From Sinorhizobium meliloti 4H41 (GTDB lineage Bacteria > Pseudomonadota > Alphaproteobacteria > Rhizobiales > Rhizobiaceae), in contig NZ_AQWP01000007.1 in NCBI RefSeq assembly GCF_000375585.1, positions 177,472-241,471 on the forward strand: DNA of 64,000 bases, given 5' to 3'. The notes beneath the pieces are model-generated. The model did no database searches. It was not told the origin of the DNA and saw only the letters and a program-made list of their open reading frames with translations. Position numbers and translations under genes: made by a program. Within the stretch, counting starts at the first letter, position 1, and every line of letters starts with the position of its first letter. Below, piece by piece: positions 29,285 through 38,400 of the stretch.

Positions 29285-29997
29285 GTTCCACCGCTCTCGC
29301 CGTAAAGGGCATCGAGATAGGCTTCGAAACAACGACGCTCGCCTTCGACTGCACGGTTCCCGCGGAGCGGATCGTCGCCGTGGCCGGCGCCTCCGGCTCG
29401 GGCAAGTCGACGCTCTTCAACGTCATCGCCGGCTTCGAGCAACCGGAGCGCGGGGAAGTCCGCATCTTCGGCGAGGAAATGACCGGTCGCCCGCCTGCGG
29501 AACGGCCGGTATCGATCATATTTCAGGAACATAACCTCTTCGCACATCTCGACGCCGCCACCAATGTCGGCTTCGGCATCAGCCCGGCGCTGCGACTGGA
29601 TGCGGCCGACCGCATGAAAGTGGAGGACGCACTGGCCCGTGTCGGGCTCGCCGGTTTTGGCAAGCGGCTGCCGCCGACGCTTTCAGGCGGCGAACGCCAG
29701 AGGGTCGCGCTCGCGCGCGCCTTCGTACGGCACCGCCCGATCCTCCTGCTCGACGAACCTTTCGCTGCGCTCGACCCAGGCATGCGCGCCGAGATGCGGA
29801 CACTCATCAGCGATCTGCACGAGGAGGAAGGCAACACGATACTGATGATCACGCATCATCCCGATGACGTGAGGGCGCTCGCCGACAGCGTTCTTTTCCT
29901 CGACCGGGGCCGGATTGTCGCCCATGATGAAGTCGATCGGTTTCTCAAGCGCCGCGACATCACGGCCATCAACCGGTTCCTCGGCAAGGAGGGATGA
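29281..29997 (+). CDS. thiQ: Thiamine ABC transporter ATP-binding protein ThiQ
   Basis: A 238-residue ATPase with Walker A GASGSGKST near residue 37, signature LSGGERQRVALARAF, Walker B LLLDEPFAALDPGMR and the switch His in MITHHPDD. It energises ThiBP. Its ATG overlaps the thiP stop, completing thiBPQ. Confidence 0.96.
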   Translation: MSSTALAVKGIEIGFETTTLAFDCTVPAERIVAVAGASGSGKSTLFNVIAGFEQPERGEVRIFGEEMTGRPPAERPVSIIFQEHNLFAHLDAATNVGFGISPALRLDAADRMKVEDALARVGLAGFGKRLPPTLSGGERQRVALARAFVRHRPILLLDEPFAALDPGMRAEMRTLISDLHEEEGNTILMITHHPDDVRALADSVLFLDRGRIVAHDEVDRFLKRRDITAINRFLGKEG

Positions 29998-30318
29998 CGA
30001 ACTGTTCGCGGCGACCGATCCGACGCCGGACGAACTAAATTCGCCGGACGCCACAATTTGACCGCCGCGCCGTGCGAGGCGCGGGAGACACCAAGGGGTA
30101 TCTCGCAAAATTCGCGCATCCGTTGCTGCGATACCACGGGGCAACTATTTCTACTGGGGTCGGCTAGGCAGGCGGCGCTGAAATCGGATACAGCAGAATC
30201 CTGGCTGAAACACCCGCGCCGGTGCGCCGCATCCGGCTGAAAAAGTAGGACTTTTCGCCGATTGCGATGAATGGCTTCGAGCCGCGGGTCGCGCCGGCGG
30301 ATGGGGACGGGCTGAGGC
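29998..30318. other. Intergenic region, no gene recognised
   Basis: The stretch has a short AT-richer centre but no frame with coding features, no clear terminator after thiQ and no recognisable RNA. The promoter of the M48 protease gene should lie here. Confidence 0.45.
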
Positions 30319-31830
30319 ATGATAAGGCAGGCAGTCATGAATGGCTGGTTTCCGCGGCGGCATGGAACCGTTCGCGCACGAGCGCTGGTCGCATTGGCTG
30401 CCACGACGCTGCTGGCTGGCTGCCAATCCGTCATCGAGCAGACCTACGAGCCCACCGTTTCGCCATCCTCCAATCCGCAGATCGTCGAGGAAGTGCAGAA
30501 GAACGACCCGCGGGCCCAGCTCGGCGCGCGCGAGCATCCGCGCATCGTGGCAAGCTACGGCGGAGAATACCGCGACGCCAAGACCGAGCGGCTGGTCGCC
30601 CGGATCACCGGCGCCCTGACGGCGGTTTCGGAAAACCCGCAGCAATCCTACCGCATCACCATTCTCAACTCGCCGGCAATCAACGCTTTCGCGCTTCCGG
30701 GCGGCTATCTCTACGTGACGCGCGGCCTGCTGGCGCTCGCCAACGACGCCGCGGAAGTGGCCGCCGTGCTCTCGCACGAGATGGCGCATGTGACGGCCAA
30801 TCACGGCATCCAGCGCCAGCAGCGCGAGGAGGCGGAGGTGATTGCGAGCCGCGTCGTCTCCGAGGTGCTCTCCTCCGATCTTGCCGGCAAGCAGGCGCTT
30901 GCCCGCGGCAAGCTGCGCCTTGCCGCCTTCTCGCGCAATCAGGAACTGCAGGCCGACGTGATCGGCGTCCGCATGCTGGGCGAGGCGGGGTACGACCCCT
31001 ATTCGGCGGCGCGCTTCCTCGATTCCATGGCCGCCTATAGCCGCTTCAGCGCGGTCGATCCGGAGGCGGACCAGAGCCTCGACTTCCTGTCGAGCCACCC
31101 CAACGCGCCGCAACGCGTCGATCTCGCGCGCCGGCATGCCCGTGCCTTCGGCCCCGAGGGGACGAGCGGCGATCGCGGGCGCGACTATTATCTCGCCGGC
31201 ATCGACGGTATCCTCTATGGCGACAGTCCGCAGGAGGGCTATGTCCGCGGACAGACCTTCCTGCACGGCCAGCTAGGCATACGCTTCGACGTGCCCGCCG
31301 GCTTCCAGATCGACAACAAGGCCGAGGCGGTGCTAGCCACCGGCCCGGGCGAGGTCGCCATTCGTTTCGACGGCATCGCCGACACGAGCCGGCGCAGCCT
31401 CACCGACTACATCGCCAGCGGCTGGGTAACGGGCCTCAAGCCCGATACGATCCGCCCGATCACCGTCAACGGCCTCGAAGCCGCAACGGCGCGCGCATCG
31501 GCCGACCGCTGGGATTTCGACGTCACGGTGATCAGGTTCGGCGAGCGCATCTACCGCTTCCTCACGGCCGTTCCGAAGGGCTCGAGCGCACTCGAGCCGA
31601 CGGCAAACCAGTTGCGAACCTCCTTCCGCCGCATGACGTCCGGCGAGGTCCAGTCGTTGAAGCCGCTGCGCATTCGGGTGGTCACGGTCAGGTCCGGCGA
31701 TACGATCGCGACCCTTGCGGCCCGCATGATGGGTACGGACCGCAAGCTCGACCTTTTCCGGCTGATCAATGCGATGCAGATCACATCGACGGTCAGACCC
31801 GGCGACAAGGTGAAGATCATTTCGGAGTGA
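30319..31830 (+). CDS. M48 family metalloprotease lipoprotein with C-terminal LysM-like region
   Basis: A 503-residue protein with a lipoprotein signal (LLAGC, Cys35), so it is predicted to be anchored on the periplasmic side of the inner or outer membrane. The zinc site is HEMAH (153-157) with the third ligand Glu209 in NQELQAD. The C-terminal end, from about residue 450 (RVVTVRSGDTIATLAARM...RPGDKVKII), looks like a LysM/peptidoglycan-binding fold. This resembles BepA/YfgC-type envelope quality-control proteases but with a different tail. The start may be codon 1 or 7; both keep the signal. It is separated from thiQ by 321 bases. Confidence 0.9.
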   Translation: MIRQAVMNGWFPRRHGTVRARALVALAATTLLAGCQSVIEQTYEPTVSPSSNPQIVEEVQKNDPRAQLGAREHPRIVASYGGEYRDAKTERLVARITGALTAVSENPQQSYRITILNSPAINAFALPGGYLYVTRGLLALANDAAEVAAVLSHEMAHVTANHGIQRQQREEAEVIASRVVSEVLSSDLAGKQALARGKLRLAAFSRNQELQADVIGVRMLGEAGYDPYSAARFLDSMAAYSRFSAVDPEADQSLDFLSSHPNAPQRVDLARRHARAFGPEGTSGDRGRDYYLAGIDGILYGDSPQEGYVRGQTFLHGQLGIRFDVPAGFQIDNKAEAVLATGPGEVAIRFDGIADTSRRSLTDYIASGWVTGLKPDTIRPITVNGLEAATARASADRWDFDVTVIRFGERIYRFLTAVPKGSSALEPTANQLRTSFRRMTSGEVQSLKPLRIRVVTVRSGDTIATLAARMMGTDRKLDLFRLINAMQITSTVRPGDKVKIISE

Positions 31831-31845
31831 GGGGGCGTAACGGGC

Positions 31846-31886
31846 CGCAGCCGCGACCTTCTCCCGCTCGCGGGGAGAAGAGGACT
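31846..31886. repeat. RIME-like palindromic repeat, partial
   Basis: CAGCCGCGACCTTCTCCCGC followed by TCGCGGGGAGAAGAGG, a truncated relative of the element at 1676-1728. It directly follows the M48 gene. Confidence 0.55.
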
Positions 31887-31935
31887 CACGCCGCCGTTTC
31901 GCTCAGCCGCTCAGTTTAGAAACGCCGAGCGCGAG

Positions 31936-31990
31936 GCTCGTCCCCCGGGCCCGTTTGCGGGGAGAAGGCGCCGGCAGGCGGATGAGGGGC
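31936..31990. repeat. RIME-like palindromic repeat
   Basis: CCGTTTGCGGGGAGAAGGCG then CCGGCAGGCGGATGAGGGGC, nearly the same as the second half of the 1676-1728 copy. With the element at 31846-31886 it forms a mosaic pair between the convergent M48 and rpoH2 genes. Confidence 0.68.
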
Positions 31991-32015
31991 AAATGGCCTT
32001 GCGAAGCATCGCGCT

Positions 32016-32882
32016 TCAATGCATCGCCGCCGTCAGGGCGGGTGCCTTGGCGGTGAGCGCCGCACGAAGCTTCTCGAGCGCGCGCGTTTCGATCTGCCGC
32101 ACCCGTTCCTTCGATATGCCAAGCGCGACGCCGAGCTCCTCCAGCGTGGCGCCATCCTCCGTCAGGCGGCGGGCGCGAATGATCTTCATTTCGCGTTCGC
32201 TGAGTTCTCCGAGCGCGATCTGCAGCCATCGGCGGGCGCGCTCGCCGTCGATCAGATCGCTCACCTGCTCGTCGGGCAGAGGTGCTTCGCTCGCCAGAAA
32301 ATCCAGCCGGGCGCCGGCATCCGGGTCGCCGCCGCCGATCGGCGCCTGCAGCGACGCGTCGTTTCCGGAAAGGCGCGCATCCATTGTCTGCACGTCGGCA
32401 AGGCTGACGCCGAGCGCCGCGGCTATCTCTTCGTGCATCGCCTGAGAGGTCAATTGTCTGTCCCCCTGGGCGAGCCTCGCGCGCAACCGGCGCAGGTTGA
32501 AAAACAGCGCCTTCTGCGCCGAACTGGTGCCGCCGCGTACGATCGACCAGTTGCGCAGCACGTAATCCTGCATCGATGCGCGGATCCACCAGGTCGCATA
32601 GGTCGAGAAACGCACCTCCCGGCTCGGCTCGAAACGCGCTGCGGCCTCCAGGAGCCCTATATGCCCCTCCTGCACGAGATCTCCCATGGGCAGCCCGAAA
32701 CTGCGGAACTTCGCCGCCATCGAAATCACCAGACGCATGTGCGACATTGCGATCTTGTTGCGCGCCTCCTGATCGTTATCGTTCCGCCAGGCCTGTGCGA
32801 GCGCATGTTCCTCGTCCCGCTCGAGATAGGGCGCTTCCATGGCAATCTTGATCATACGCCTGTCTGCTGTGAGGGTCTTCAT
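32016..32882 (-). CDS. rpoH: RNA polymerase sigma factor RpoH2 (heat-shock type)
   Basis: A 288-residue sigma-32 family protein. Region 2 is DLVQEGHIGLLEAAARFEPSREVRFSTYATWWIRASMQDYVLRNWSIVR, and the RpoH box is seen as QKALFFNLRRL near residue 130. Region 4.2 is ATLEELGVALGISKERVRQIETRALEKLR. Sinorhizobium has two RpoH; this matches RpoH2, which serves late stress. The ATG at 32882 (MKTLTADRRMIKIAMEAPYLERDEEH) is chosen by family alignment. A strong ECF15-type promoter 213 bases upstream (33095-33119) ties it to the general stress response. Confidence 0.95.
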   Translation of the reverse strand: MKTLTADRRMIKIAMEAPYLERDEEHALAQAWRNDNDQEARNKIAMSHMRLVISMAAKFRSFGLPMGDLVQEGHIGLLEAAARFEPSREVRFSTYATWWIRASMQDYVLRNWSIVRGGTSSAQKALFFNLRRLRARLAQGDRQLTSQAMHEEIAAALGVSLADVQTMDARLSGNDASLQAPIGGGDPDAGARLDFLASEAPLPDEQVSDLIDGERARRWLQIALGELSEREMKIIRARRLTEDGATLEELGVALGISKERVRQIETRALEKLRAALTAKAPALTAAMH

Positions 32883-33248
32883 CGATTGCTCCGTAGCTGG
32901 CGGCGAGCGCCATTTCACGATTGAACTCCAAACGCCGAGCGCTCTCTTGCTGCGTTCGGCAACGGGACGGATGGCGCTGGTTGACGAAATGACAGGGCGC
33001 CCTAGATGGAAGAATACGAACCTGAGGCGTGAGGAAATCACGGGGCCAAGATCGCTCGGCAGCACAGGCGAAGACCTCCCTGCCGGGAGTGTTAAACGTG
33101 CGCGGGCGCGAAAAGTTCCGCGGGCGACAGCGATTCTTGATTGTGAGGCCGCCGCGATACGCCCCAACGATTGTAACGCGGCTTCGCCGCGCCCCGGCTC
33201 CCGCCTTCTTGCGCAATCCAGCGCTCAGCTTCGGGAATATACGACAAC
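32883..33248. other. Long rpoH2 leader/upstream region
   Basis: Besides the stress promoter this region holds no gene I can support. Frames on both strands are open but lack family features. Near 33005-33022 a GGTTCGTATTC string (minus strand) looks like a tRNA T-arm, but no cloverleaf forms around it. Confidence 0.45.
33095..33119 (-). promoter_or_regulatory. RpoE2/ECF15-type promoter of rpoH2
   Basis: On the minus strand GGAAC (33119-33115) is followed by exactly 16 bases and CGTT (33098-33095). This is the consensus for the alphaproteobacterial general-stress sigma factor (GGAAC-N16/17-CGTT). It points at rpoH2, leaving a leader of about 200 bases. Known control of rpoH2 by RpoE2 in S. 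meliloti supports it. Confidence 0.8.
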
Positions 33249-33278
33249 AAAAAAGCCCGGCCTTTGTGAAGGCCGGGC
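33249..33278 (-). terminator. Intrinsic terminator of carD
   Basis: GCCCGGCCTT (33255-33264) pairs perfectly with AAGGCCGGGC (33269-33278), followed on the minus strand by six T. It lies 29 bases past the carD stop. Confidence 0.9.
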
Positions 33279-33306
33279 CTGTCTGGTTGATTGACGCAAG
33301 GAGCGC

Positions 33307-33876
33307 TTAAGCGGCTTCGTCCTGTGCGTCGTCTTCTTCGATAGCCTTGCCGCGCTTCGGACCCTTGTTGAGATTGGCCTCGACGAGGCGAACGGCCTCC
33401 GTTTCCGACATCCTGTTCACGGCAGCGATTTCGCGCGCCATCCGGTCAAGCGCGGCTTCATAGAGCTGGCGCTCGGAATAGGACTGTTCCGGCTGGTTCT
33501 CGGCGCGATAGAGGTCGCGTACGACTTCCGCGATGGAAATGAGATCGCCGGAATTGATCTTGGCATCGTATTCCTGAGCGCGACGCGACCACATGGTCCG
33601 CTTCACGCGCGCCTTGCCCTGCACGACCTTCAACGCGCGGTCGACGAAATCGGTTTCGGACAGCTTACGCATGCCGATGCCCACGGCCTTCGCCACCGGC
33701 ACCTTGAGACGCATCTTGTCCTTCTCGAAGTCGATGACAAAGAGTTCGAGCTTCATGCCCGCGACTTCCTGCTCCTCAATCGCGACGATCTGGCCAACGC
33801 CATGGGCCGGGTAAACGATCGATTCACCGGTCTTGAAGCCTTGGCGCGTTGAAGATTTCTTCTGCTGGGTGGTCAT
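33307..33876 (-). CDS. carD: CarD family transcriptional regulator
   Basis: A 189-residue CarD/CdnL-like protein that binds the RNA polymerase beta lobe and stabilises open promoter complexes. The N-terminal RNAP-interaction domain is FKTGESIVYPAHGVGQIVAIEEQEVAGMKLELFVIDFEKDKMRLKVPV-like (about 15-62), followed by a helical DNA-binding part (RRAQEYDAKINSGDLISIAEVVRDLYR). The acidic tail EEDDAQDEAA is usual in rhizobia. I chose the ATG at 33876 (MTTQQKKSSTRQGFKTG). It has its own terminator. Confidence 0.95.
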   Translation of the reverse strand: MTTQQKKSSTRQGFKTGESIVYPAHGVGQIVAIEEQEVAGMKLELFVIDFEKDKMRLKVPVAKAVGIGMRKLSETDFVDRALKVVQGKARVKRTMWSRRAQEYDAKINSGDLISIAEVVRDLYRAENQPEQSYSERQLYEAALDRMAREIAAVNRMSETEAVRLVEANLNKGPKRGKAIEEDDAQDEAA

Positions 33877-34285
33877 TCGTTTCAAACACTCCCTAGTGCG
33901 CACCCGGCCTTCACAGGGGCCGGGGCCGGGTCAGTCAGGCCCGGGATAGACGGGGGTACCGCCGGGTGGGTCCACCTGGTCCTCCAACGAAACGCAAACA
34001 AGCTCTTAGGGCGCAGTCACAAGCAACGGGCCGTTGCATATCTCAAAAGTGCCGCGCGGTGGAGATCGTTTGCTTTCGTGCTGGTTTTCGGGCGCGCAAA
34101 AGCACCCTCTGTGGATCAGTGCGTGAAAACTATCACAAAAAAGAGCGGAAATCAATAATTTGCTGCACGGCAACGATCAAGTCGCCGTGCTCGCAAGCGC
34201 GAAGTGCCGGCGGGATTTCCCCAGCTTTCCGGCCTCGCCATCTGCCGTCCGTCAGCAGCGACGAACCGAGCGGCCGAAACCCGTC
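33877..34285. other. Intergenic region between fdxA and carD
   Basis: Both flanking genes read leftward, so this holds the carD promoter and the end of the fdxA transcript. It includes an AT-rich stretch near 34125-34160 (CTATCACAAAAAAGAGCGG). No small gene or RNA could be recognised. Confidence 0.45.
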
Positions 34286-34624
34286 TCAGTCGCCCTGTCC
34301 CGGTTCGGAAGAAAAATACTTCTCGTATTTTTCTTCTACGCCATCCATCTCCTTGGCCTCCGGCAGCGGGTCGCGCTTAACGGTGATATTCGGCCATTGC
34401 GTGGAAAATTCCGCGTTCAGTTTCAACCACATATCGAGGCCCGGCTCGGTATCCGGCTTGATTGCACCCGCGGGACATTCCGGCTCGCATACGCCGCAGT
34501 CGATGCATTCATCCGGATGGATGACGAGGAAGTTCTCCCCCTCATAGAAACAATCCACCGGGCAGACTTCAACGCAGTCCGTGTACTTGCAGCGAATGCA
34601 GTTATCGGTCACGACATACGTCAT
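34286..34624 (-). CDS. fdxA: 7Fe-8S type ferredoxin FdxA
   Basis: A 112-residue ferredoxin. The cluster ligands are in [18 protein letters not shown] and [16 protein letters not shown], giving a [3Fe-4S] plus [4Fe-4S] pattern as in Azotobacter FdI-type ferredoxins. It transfers electrons in the cytoplasm; the partner is unknown. The ATG at 34624 (MTYVVTDNC) is preferred over a longer frame. Confidence 0.95.
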   Translation of the reverse strand: MTYVVTDNCIRCKYTDCVEVCPVDCFYEGENFLVIHPDECIDCGVCEPECPAGAIKPDTEPGLDMWLKLNAEFSTQWPNITVKRDPLPEAKEMDGVEEKYEKYFSSEPGQGD

Positions 34625-35008
34625 GAGGTACTCCAGCCAATGCTCACATTTGATGGCAGACGGCAATCAACGGTGATACTCGATCGACCGCGCATGCTAG
34701 GCATGTCCGGCGCGCATAGCTGCCGATGCAGACCCGAATGCCATCCTCTGCATGGCTTCGTGAATCGGAAGCGATCCGGTGAAACCACACTTCGGTTCAA
34801 GCTGCTACACCAACCTTCGCCCTTCGAACTGGACGTTCGGCACTGTAGCGTTGCTTGTCACGTAAAGGCTTTGACAGGCCTTTGCAAGAATTATCCATGC
34901 GCGATTTGCCCCTGTGGGGGCACAGTTTTCCAGCGTCGGGACGCGCGTGCCGAAATCGGTTGCAGGCCGCCTGCGACAGTGTACGGCGCCGGGTCCAAAG
35001 GCTGAAAA
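34625..35008. other. Intergenic region between the S4 protein gene and fdxA
   Basis: It should contain the fdxA promoter. A palindrome AAAGGC-N8-GCCTTT lies at about 34864-34883, which could be a hairpin after the S4 gene or an operator. No gene is supported. Confidence 0.4.
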
Positions 35009-35422
35009 TCAGTCGTCTTCGGGGTCCGGCCCCGGCCGCAAGCGGTCCGTCTCGCGGCGCTCCCGCTTTGTCGGCCGCCCCGCGCCTCGGTCGCGCGTCG
35101 CCTGCTCGAAAAGCGTGGGCCTGCCGGCGGGTACGGCGGGAGTCAGATCCTCGTAGAGGAGGCGCGCTTCCTCATAGGGGCCGCGGCGGGACCCGGGCAG
35201 CAGCACGCGCACGACGAGATCGCGCCGCTCCAGCGACACCTCGAGCATGTCGCCGGCCCTGATCTGGGCGGACGATTGCGTCTCACGCTTGCCGTTGACG
35301 GCCACATGGCCCGCCTCGATCGCCTTCTGGGCGAGCGAGCGCGATTTGATCAGCCGGGCGAAGAACAGCCACTTGTCGAGCCGCTGGCGCATTGCAGGGG
35401 CAGACGGCGGCTGTTTTTCCAT
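35009..35422 (-). CDS. S4-domain RNA-binding protein (HslR-like)
   Basis: A 137-residue protein whose first half is an S4 domain: MRQRLDKWLFFARLIKSRSLAQKAIEAGHVAVNG (about 11-44), then the strand SAQIRAGDMLEVSLERR. The basic C-terminal tail (GRPTKRERRETDRLRPG) matches Hsp15/HslR-type factors, which recycle stalled 50S-nascent chain complexes. It starts 9 bases after the SUV3-like helicase gene, so both form an operon with an RNA theme. Confidence 0.9.
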   Translation of the reverse strand: MEKQPPSAPAMRQRLDKWLFFARLIKSRSLAQKAIEAGHVAVNGKRETQSSAQIRAGDMLEVSLERRDLVVRVLLPGSRRGPYEEARLLYEDLTPAVPAGRPTLFEQATRDRGAGRPTKRERRETDRLRPGPDPEDD

Positions 35423-35431
35423 GGGCTTGAC

Positions 35432-38400
35432 CTACTTCTTCATCTGCTCCTTCAGAGCAGCGAGTTTGGCGAAAGGCGAATCCGGATCAATCGGCTTTTC
35501 CTTGCGGGGTGGGCGCCCTTCGAACTTGGAGGGAGACGACTTGTTTCGATCGTGCCGGTCGCCGCGGTCCTTTCGCTGACCGCCCGGCCTTCCTTCGGAC
35601 CCCTTGCCTTCCTGCGGCTTGCCTTCCCAGGGCTTGCCCTGCGACTTGCCATGAGGAGCCTGCCTGCGGCCGCCCTCGCGGCCTTCGGTCTGGCCATGGC
35701 GCTGGCCCCCTCGGCGCTGTTCGCCCTGGCGGCCGCCCTGTCGCTGATTGTCCTGACGGGTGCCCGGACGCCACAGGAGCACCGGCTTGGCTTCAACCGG
35801 GGCCTCCGGCTCAGCCGGTGCCGCTGCATCGTCGCTTGCCGGCGCCGCCGGCGTCGTTGCAGTGGCGGTATCGACGGCGGCTTCCGTCTCTGTTTCCGTC
35901 TCTGCGGCAGGCGTCTCGGCAGCCGCGGTTCCGGCCGTTTCCGTCTCTGCGGCAGGCGCATCCGCGGCCTCGGCCTCGACGCCCGCATCCGCTACGCTCG
36001 CACCGGCCTCTTCGGCAGACGCCGTGTCCCCATTCTGACTTGCCAGGAAAGCTGCCGCCTCCTCCGCTGGCACGGCGTCGGCGCGATAGCCGAGACCCTT
36101 GAGGATTTCCTCCATGTCATCCGGCGTCGCCCCGAGGATGGACAACATCGACGTCGTCGCGACGAAACGGCGGCCGTCATAGGCGCCTTCCGGACGCGGC
36201 GACGTCCCCGGCTTCCACTGCAGGAGCGGACGGATGAGATCGGCAAGCCGCTCGAGGATATCGATCCGCACCGCGCGCTTGCCGAGGAAGCGGAAGCCCG
36301 CGAGCTTGTAGAAGGTCCGCTCGAAAGATGGATCGGTGACGACCGAGGTACGGCCGGCAGCCAGCATCGGGATGAGCTCGCCGTAACCGGGCTTGTCCAG
36401 CCCGTCGTTCTTCAGTGCCCAGAGAAGCGTGATCAGCTCCGCCGGAGCCGGCTTCAGAAGCGCGGGGAGGAAGATGTGATAGGCGCCGAAGCGTACACCG
36501 TATCTGCGAATCGACGCGCGGCTCTCCTGATCGAGCGACTTCACGTCTTCGGCGACGTCGCGACGGAAGAGCACGCCGAGATTCTCGACGATCTGGAAGG
36601 CGAGACCCTTGGCGAGACCCTCCAGATCCTCGGCGCGCGAAATGTCGTCCAGCGGCTTCAGCACCGTGCTGATGTGATGGTTCACGAAACGCTCGATCCG
36701 CGCCAGGACATGTTCGCGGGCATTAGCCTGAAGCTGATCGTCGGCAAGCAGGATGACGCGGGGACGCATGACGTGGTCGCTCGCCGTGAGCCGCGCGACC
36801 GGATCGCCGAGCCAACGGACAAGACCGTCCGACGACAGAGCCAGGTCGCCATTGCCGGCCGCATGGAGACGAGCGGCGCGCGCTTCGAATTCCAGCGCGA
36901 GCGCCTTATGGGCGGCACCCTGAACGGCCTTCGCGTCCGTTCCCTCGCTGCCCGCGGCGAGCGTGAACCGGAAACCGGCTAGCTGACCCACATGGTGTCC
37001 CTCGACGAAGACATCACCATTCACACTGATTTCTGCTTCCAGCATCGCATTCTCTCTCAGGCGCTTCATGAGCACAGATGTCCTGCGATCAACAAAGCGT
37101 TTCGTCAACCTTTCATGTAGCGCGTCGGACAATCGATCTTCGATTTCCCGCGTCTTTTCTTGCCAGTGTGTCGGATCGGCAAGCCACCCGGGCCGGTTGG
37201 ATACATAGGTCCAGGTCCTGATCTGCGCAATTCGCGCCGAAAGTGTGTCGATTTCGCCGTCCGTATGATCGGCGCGCCGGACCTGTTCGGCCATGAAATC
37301 TTCGTTGACCGTGCCATGGCGAACGAGGTCCGCATAGATGGTCGAGATCAGATCCGCATGCTGAGCCGGCGTGATGCGGCGATAATCCGGGAGCGCGCAG
37401 GCTTCCCAGAGCTTCTCGACGCGCTCGGACGCCGTGGCGACGTCGACGATCTCCGGGTAGCGGGTCAGATGCTCGAGCGCCTGCTGATCGACGGCCGGGA
37501 GCGCCCGCGCCAGGCCGGATACCGCCGGTGCGGCCTCAAGGCTCTTTTTCAGTGCCTTCAGCGAAGAAAAGTCCAGCGCCTTGGAGCGCCATTGCAGCAC
37601 GCGGACCGGGTCGAACTCATGCGATTCGATGCGGTGCACCAGCTCCTCGTCGAACGGATCGACGCGTCCGGTCACGCCGAAGGTCCCGTCCCGGACGTGC
37701 CTGCCCGCGCGCCCCGCGACCTGGGCGAGCTCCGCCGGATTGAGGTTACGGTACTGGTAGCCGTCGAACTTCCTGTCCTGAGCGAAGGCGACATGATCGA
37801 CGTCGAGGTTCAGCCCCATGCCGATGGCGTCGGTCGCCACGAGGTAGTCGACGTCCCCCTCCTGATAGAGCGCCACCTGGGCATTGCGGGTTCGCGGCGA
37901 AAGCGCGCCCAGTACGACGGCCGCGCCGCCGCGCTGGCGCCGGATGAGCTCCGCGATCGCATAGACCTCGTCGGCCGAAAAGGCGACGATTGCCGAGCGG
38001 TTCGGCAGGCGGGTGATTTTCTTGGAGCCGGCATAGAGAAGCTGCGACATGCGCGGCCGCTCGACGACGGTGATGCCGGGCAGCAGATATTCGAGGATCG
38101 GCCGCATCGTCGCGGCGCCGAGCAGCAGCGTCTCGCCGCGGCCGCGCAGGTGCAGTATCCGGTCCGTGAAGATATGGCCGCGTTCGAGATCGCCCGCCAG
38201 CTGAACCTCGTCGATCGCCACGAAGGAGGCCGTGGTCTCGCGCGGCATCGCTTCCACCGTGCAGACCGAAAAGCGGGCGCGATGCGGGGCGATCTTTTCC
38301 TCGCCCGTGATCAGCGCGACATTGTGGTGGCCGACCTTCTCCACGAGACGGGTATAGACCTCGCGTGCGAGCAATCTCAGCGGCAGCCCTATGACGCCGC

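Noticed and set aside
27569..29332. 587-codon minus-strand frame opposite thiP
   Set aside because: It lies fully antisense to thiP, has no family motif and is Arg/Glu/Gly-rich.
32990..33045. tRNA-like fragment upstream of rpoH2
   Set aside because: A T-arm-like GGTTCGTATTC is present on the minus strand, but no acceptor stem, anticodon arm or CCA end can be folded around it.
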